Part shown: positions 59,646-64,000 of the stretch, in pieces | Numbering within the stretch: position 1 is the stretch's first letter | Layout: each line of letters begins with the position of its first letter | Assembly (NCBI GenBank): GCA_022829145.1 | Contig: CM040755.1 | Coordinates: forward strand, 11,789,563-11,853,562 | Source of the DNA: Albula goreensis | Taxonomy: Eukaryota; Chordata; Actinopteri; Albuliformes; Albulidae | Reading direction: 5' to 3' | DNA: 64,000 bases | The notes under the pieces: generated by a model | The model's input: the letters and a program-made list of their open reading frames with translations, nothing else | Told to the model about the DNA's origin: nothing | Database searches by the model: none | Made by a program: the position numbers and the translations under genes

Positions 59646-61140
59646 TATTGACATATTGTTGAGCAGACTCTACCTGCAAGCATTTTTCTTTCATTGACCC
59701 ATTGGAGTGAGAGCCCCGTGCAGAAGCAGTGAGGTGTTTGTCATCATTTTGGACAGATTCATGGGCAAAGCAGCTCTGCCTGTAAGCGAAGCAGTAATGG
59801 TGCTAACACGAGGGAAAAGTCACTGTGCTGGGGTGTGGGAATGCCACCATGGGACAGGCCCTGGCCACGCAGCTGGACGCAGGCCGCGATGAGTACACTC
59901 GTGCGCGAGGCAGAGGTGAAATCCCCTGGCTGACTCCAGCAGGCAGGCACATGCCTCCAGCTCATCCAGGGGCCCTGCCCTGTGGCCTTGAGCACAGCAG
60001 CCTCTGCCCCCGGCCACGCCACGCTCGCCTTTAACTGGGGGGTTTACAGTCTGAACGTTTCACCTCCTCCCTGTGTTCACCTCTTTTGTGTGTCACGGCA
60101 GCTGGAGTTATCTGCTGTAGAACAGTTGATCTCTTCAGCTGCATACAGCTGTGTACAGACTCTTAAGGGCTCCAAAGAATGACAGCCGCAGCTTGGAGAT
60201 GTGTCTGTAGCATAGTGTGGCACATGGTAGTTGTGTAGTATTTACAGCTATACTATATATTTTATAGTATAATGTAGTTGCTGTATAAGTTCTTGGCTCA
60301 ACTAGATCGGTTAGAAAAAAATGATAATTTCACCAATTGAATGGTTTTTGATTCAGTTTGTGTATTAATGCAATCATGGGGTTAATCTGCCTTGACAAGA
60401 TTACATACATGACACAATGTCTTTTAGAATTATTCAGATACTCAAACTGTGGGATGGTTGCATTGTGCAGTATTAATATAGTGTATTGGATTGTAGTGCT
60501 GTAGTATAGTATGAGGGAGGATACTCTATCATATAGTAGTACTTGGGGAAATACTCAAGAGGAATTATTTGTGACCTCAAAACTCCCACAGCACTGAAAT
60601 GATGGAAGTTTTCTTAGTTCAGCTTCATGGTGAACCATTTTCTCTCAAGCCTCTCCCTTGCTTAGCTCTACTTTTCAATTCCTCACTTCATATTCTCTTC
60701 ATGAAAATTTAAGTACTTGCATCTCCCCTCAGACTTACATGATCAAGCTGTTTTTTTCCTTCCCTCTGTCTTTTTGGCTTGCAGTGTTACATAATTCCAG
60801 ATTTGTAAATAATGCAGAAACGTGTGGGTTTTGTGGGCCCCATGCAGGACTGATTGGAGCATGCGAGAGAACGGAGCATGAGATCTGAGTGGGGTAGGCG
60901 TTTGATCGTCCTCCTCGGCTGACTGGGGGGAGCGCCTTAAATTGGGATAGCACAGAAAGGACACGGCTTCTGTGATGTCTCTGCTAATGCCTGGAGACAG
61001 GTTTTAATAATGTCCTGTAAGCATAGGCCTTGCTGGCTGTTTAAATGCAGATTGCGTTTCAGCTGCAGATACACCCATTTTATTATGGTTCACTTAGTCT
61101 CCCCATGAAATGCTACTGCAGCCATATCAATCTTATAAAA

Positions 61141-61360
61141 TGTGGCTATGCAGTTTAATGGCCAGGGACCTGGGTTTGTAATTCAGAGATTTCAAAATCC
61201 CAGGTTCAGATCCTGGTGGGGATAGGGGGAGGAGGTGGGGGGCATTGCCATTATATCCTTGGACAAGATGCTTGACCTGGTTTGCTTCAGTAAATATCGA
61301 GCTTTGGAAATATAATGAAATGGTAAAATAGAAGAAAACTTTGTAAGCACTGTGGATAAG
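61141..61360 (+). repeat. SINE relic with L2-type tail
   Basis: CAGTTTAATGGCCAGGGACCTGG is followed by a CCAGGTTCAGATCCTGGTGG B-box-like stretch, CATTGCCATTATATCCTTGG, TGCTTCAGTAAATATCGAGC, and a tail with TTTGTAAGCACTGTGGATAAG, where the GGATA of the L2-type loop survives. It has the same block order as the copy at 22700-22876. Confidence 0.7.
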
Positions 61361-64000
61361 GGGATAAGGGAGTTAAATTTATGTAGGATAGATGTGTTTT
61401 GATGAGCTTGTCACCTTTCGACATAACCAGGGGTTCACCGATACTGGTATTCCGTCTGGGGGCCAATATCCTGCTCAAATGCTCATACTTGAAATGGGAG
61501 AAGTCTTCTGATGACTAACAATTAGCACTCGTGTATAATGGTTGTTTTTCAGTTGACATTCACTCTCAGTACATACGCCTAAGTGAATCACAATTCAATG
61601 TTAATCTTATAAAAGCAGTGTATACATGAAGTATAAAAAAATATGCAAGCAGTGATCTTATCATTTTAAAGCAGTGTGCTCATGGAAAATGACTTATTTA
61701 TATACTCATAGCAGTACCCGGTTTTGGCAGATAAATTTGAATGCTTCGTTTTTCTGGAGGAGCAATGTAGTATTGATGGACCCCAAAACGTAATTATATG
61801 CAGGTTTAAAGCGATGTGAATTATCTTGATAATGCTGATCAGGAAAGAAATGCACACAAACACAGGATTGGCATGTATCTATTAGAAAGGAGGAGTGGCA
61901 CAGTGTGACTGGAGAGTGTGCTGCTTGTTGATCCATAATAACTTTGCTGTCGTCGGGACTTCAAATACTTTTTACCAAGCATTGTGGAGACGTGTGACCT
62001 TCGCCTCAGTAATGGTGTCTTTCCTCTTATTCATATACTAGCACCTCTCCTCATACCACCTTTCCTACCCCTCCCCCCACCACCTGAGATTATAACCTTA
62101 TGTTCTGTGTTCTGTGACTGGAGAGCTACATGCACTTATCCTCTCACCCTGTGCTTTTACACTAGTCTGAGATTACAGACAAGAAGGGCTTCAAATGCAG
62201 CCATTTAGATTGTAAAGAGTATCCACTCCCAGCAGAAAGGTCTGTTTCTCTCTCTAACCAGCTCTCTCTCTGTTGCAGTGAATTGTTGTGGGTGTCTCTC
62301 TGTTGTGGGTGCTGGGTCTTTTTTACCTTTTAACAAGGTAGGCAAGCTGTGCATCGTTGCAGTCCTGAAAGCTTTGGATTTTAATAGATGTACAAATATA
62401 TCAAGTACAGAACTGTGTATCCGTTGACAACAAAAGGAGACCAGTATGAGTTCAACTGTCATCTTTTTTGGAGATGAAAAGAATGTATTGCCACTCACTG
62501 CTATAATATTATGTGCAATCAAAATAGCCTCCAGTCTTTTTTCACTTTCTATTGAGGTTACCGCCCTGCTTGTGTTCGTGGCTTGAGATTCCTGCTTCTT
62601 TGTATGCAGGCACTTAGCTGGTCTGCTACATGCAGCCTTCTCAGCCAGACATGGAACCACAAGATTTCATTGGTGGAGGCAAAGCCATGATGTGGCACAA
62701 GCAGAAGAACAAGTACAAAAAACAATGAAGGACCAGCAAGATTGTCCTTGATTGTAATGGAGAGTTTGAGTGGGCTCCAACAATGCTGATTTGAGTTTGA
62801 GAGCTAGGGGTGGTGGAGGGTGGAAGTATTTCTAAGCCAATTTAAAGCTCGATTACCCAAACCCCACCACTCAAATCACCTAAAAAAACCATCCAATGAA
62901 TGCCTGAAGCATGCAAAGAAACAGTGGTTTGAATCTGAGCAAACCATTAATGGTAAACAAACTTTGAAAAACCATTTAGTTACCGAATATCTGAATCCTG
63001 CACACTTGTGTGCTTTCTGTTTCATGTGATTTATTTGTGGACGCCATCCAGAAGAGGCTAAAAGGCCTGCATTGAGCAAAGCGGAGTAAAGCTGAACCCT
63101 GACTTTCTGGGGTTGTGTGGTGTCCATAACTGGAAGAGGTGCAGAGATTTGAGTTGCAATGGCGTAATGGCACAGAGGCCAGAGGACAAGCCGGATGTGG
63201 CCTACTCCCACCAGCCTTCAATACAGATTAAATATTAACCTCAAGCTCCCTTATTGAGTGGAAAGCTTAGCGGTAAAAAGATATTTCCCTTTAAATAATG
63301 CAGGTTCATTACACTGAGCCATGCTGAATATGGAGAAGTGAAGAGAGGGAGTGGAGAGACTCAAATTCACTGTGCCGTTATTTTTTACTGCAGTAAAACA
63401 CGTGACTACTGTGCTGTCATCACTTCAGGTGATGTTATCTGTCCGTTTGCCATGGGCATCCCCACATCATCACTCCTTTACCTCAGCTGTGTGCTACCTG
63501 GAATTCAAGGTGAGAAAATCCATTGTGAACAGGGGAGAAGTCAGGAGAGCGAGGGGAAAAACGTGGTGAATATAGATTGATGCATTAAGTCTTAGTGGTA
63601 AAATGGCGCGGGTTCTCCTGTGCCTCTGCCCTCATGCTTTGTATGAACTGTGTTCTTCCTATTACTCCCCTTCCTCTATATCACACTACCTCAGATTGTA
63701 GCAGTATGGCGTGTGTTTCACACTTTGAAGCCTGATGGAACAGCACTGCTGAACACATCTATTTCCTCCAACAGTACATTTCACACCGTGCTGTGGGAAT
63801 GCGACCTGAGGGTTTTTATTTTTAATGACAGGACCAGATTTAGCTGTTTTTGTGTAGAAAATGCATAATAACCTCCCAGCTCCAGAGCTTGTTGCATTGC
63901 TCTCTGGCTTTGAGCAGTAAGGCCGTGGATCAAAAACTGAAGTGAGCTAAAGTGAACGAAAGAAACGGTGGATGGGAGGGTGGGGCCGGGCGGAGGCTGG

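Larger units (their letters stand above)
49633..64000 (+). other. adam10: ADAM10 intron 2, running off the window
   Basis: The intron extends at least 14.3 kb to the window end. It contains a pyrimidine tract at 52412-52454, SINE relics at about 53000-53185 and 61141-61360, a CA/CT-rich compound microsatellite at 59395-59645, and GC-richer patches near 55900-56600 and 59700-60180. I recognise no gene on either strand. Confidence 0.82.

Noticed and set aside
59336..59697. Overlapping ORFs rich in Ser/His/Thr
   Set aside because: They are translations of the CT/CA compound microsatellite, open only because simple repeats lack stop codons.
62205..62660. 151-residue minus-strand ORF, the longest non-MINDY2 ORF after exon 1
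   Set aside because: No known motif, no splice or start support and ordinary intronic composition; its length is not unusual for 64 kb of six-frame sequence.
49633..64000. Search for ADAM10 exon 3 in the rest of the window
   Set aside because: No frame shows the expected continuation after DFHAHGR (a HFNLRM-like start), so exon 3 is taken to lie beyond the window.

Overview
This window is vertebrate genomic DNA, almost certainly from a teleost fish. It holds two spliced, divergently transcribed genes with long introns and nothing that looks prokaryotic or viral. The protein parts match MINDY2 (FAM63B) and ADAM10. From general knowledge these two genes are also head-to-head neighbours on human chromosome 15q, so the layout is conserved synteny. 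The interspersed repeats include several SINE/LINE copies whose 3' tails carry the L2-clade stem-loop with a GGATA-type loop, best known from eel UnaL2/UnaSINE1. This makes an early-branching teleost such as an elopomorph plausible, but the species call is inference only.

Layout. Positions 1-967 are MINDY2 3' UTR or downstream sequence. MINDY2 runs on the minus strand from its start near 28385 to its stop at 968, in nine coding exons with GT-AG introns. Every exon junction joins in phase, except that exon 1 contains an apparent one-base frameshift near 28090-28150. The product is a K48-linkage-preferring deubiquitinase: the catalytic Cys motif is in exon 1, the catalytic His motif in exon 6, tandem ubiquitin-binding MIU helices in exon 8, and a CAAX prenylation box at the C-terminus. 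Positions 28452-31353 are the shared intergenic and promoter interval. ADAM10 starts on the plus strand at 31354 (or 31369). Its first coding exon encodes only the signal peptide; an 18 kb intron follows, then exon 2 (49482-49632) with the start of the prodomain. The rest of ADAM10, including its protease, disintegrin and transmembrane parts, lies beyond 64000.

The non-coding remainder is intronic. It contains five L2-tail SINE/LINE relics, a likely hAT-type non-autonomous DNA element with a second partial copy nearby, a decayed 20-bp minisatellite of 13 units, a degenerate 29-bp tandem repeat beside a splice donor, a 17-bp perfect inverted repeat, and several simple-sequence tracts including long A/T homopolymers and alternating purine-pyrimidine stretches.

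I found no convincing undescribed system. The points most worth a second look are the exon 1 frameshift in MINDY2, the perfect CRE palindromes in both divergent promoters, the tiny upstream ORF two bases before the ADAM10 start, and the repeat structures that abut MINDY2 splice sites.
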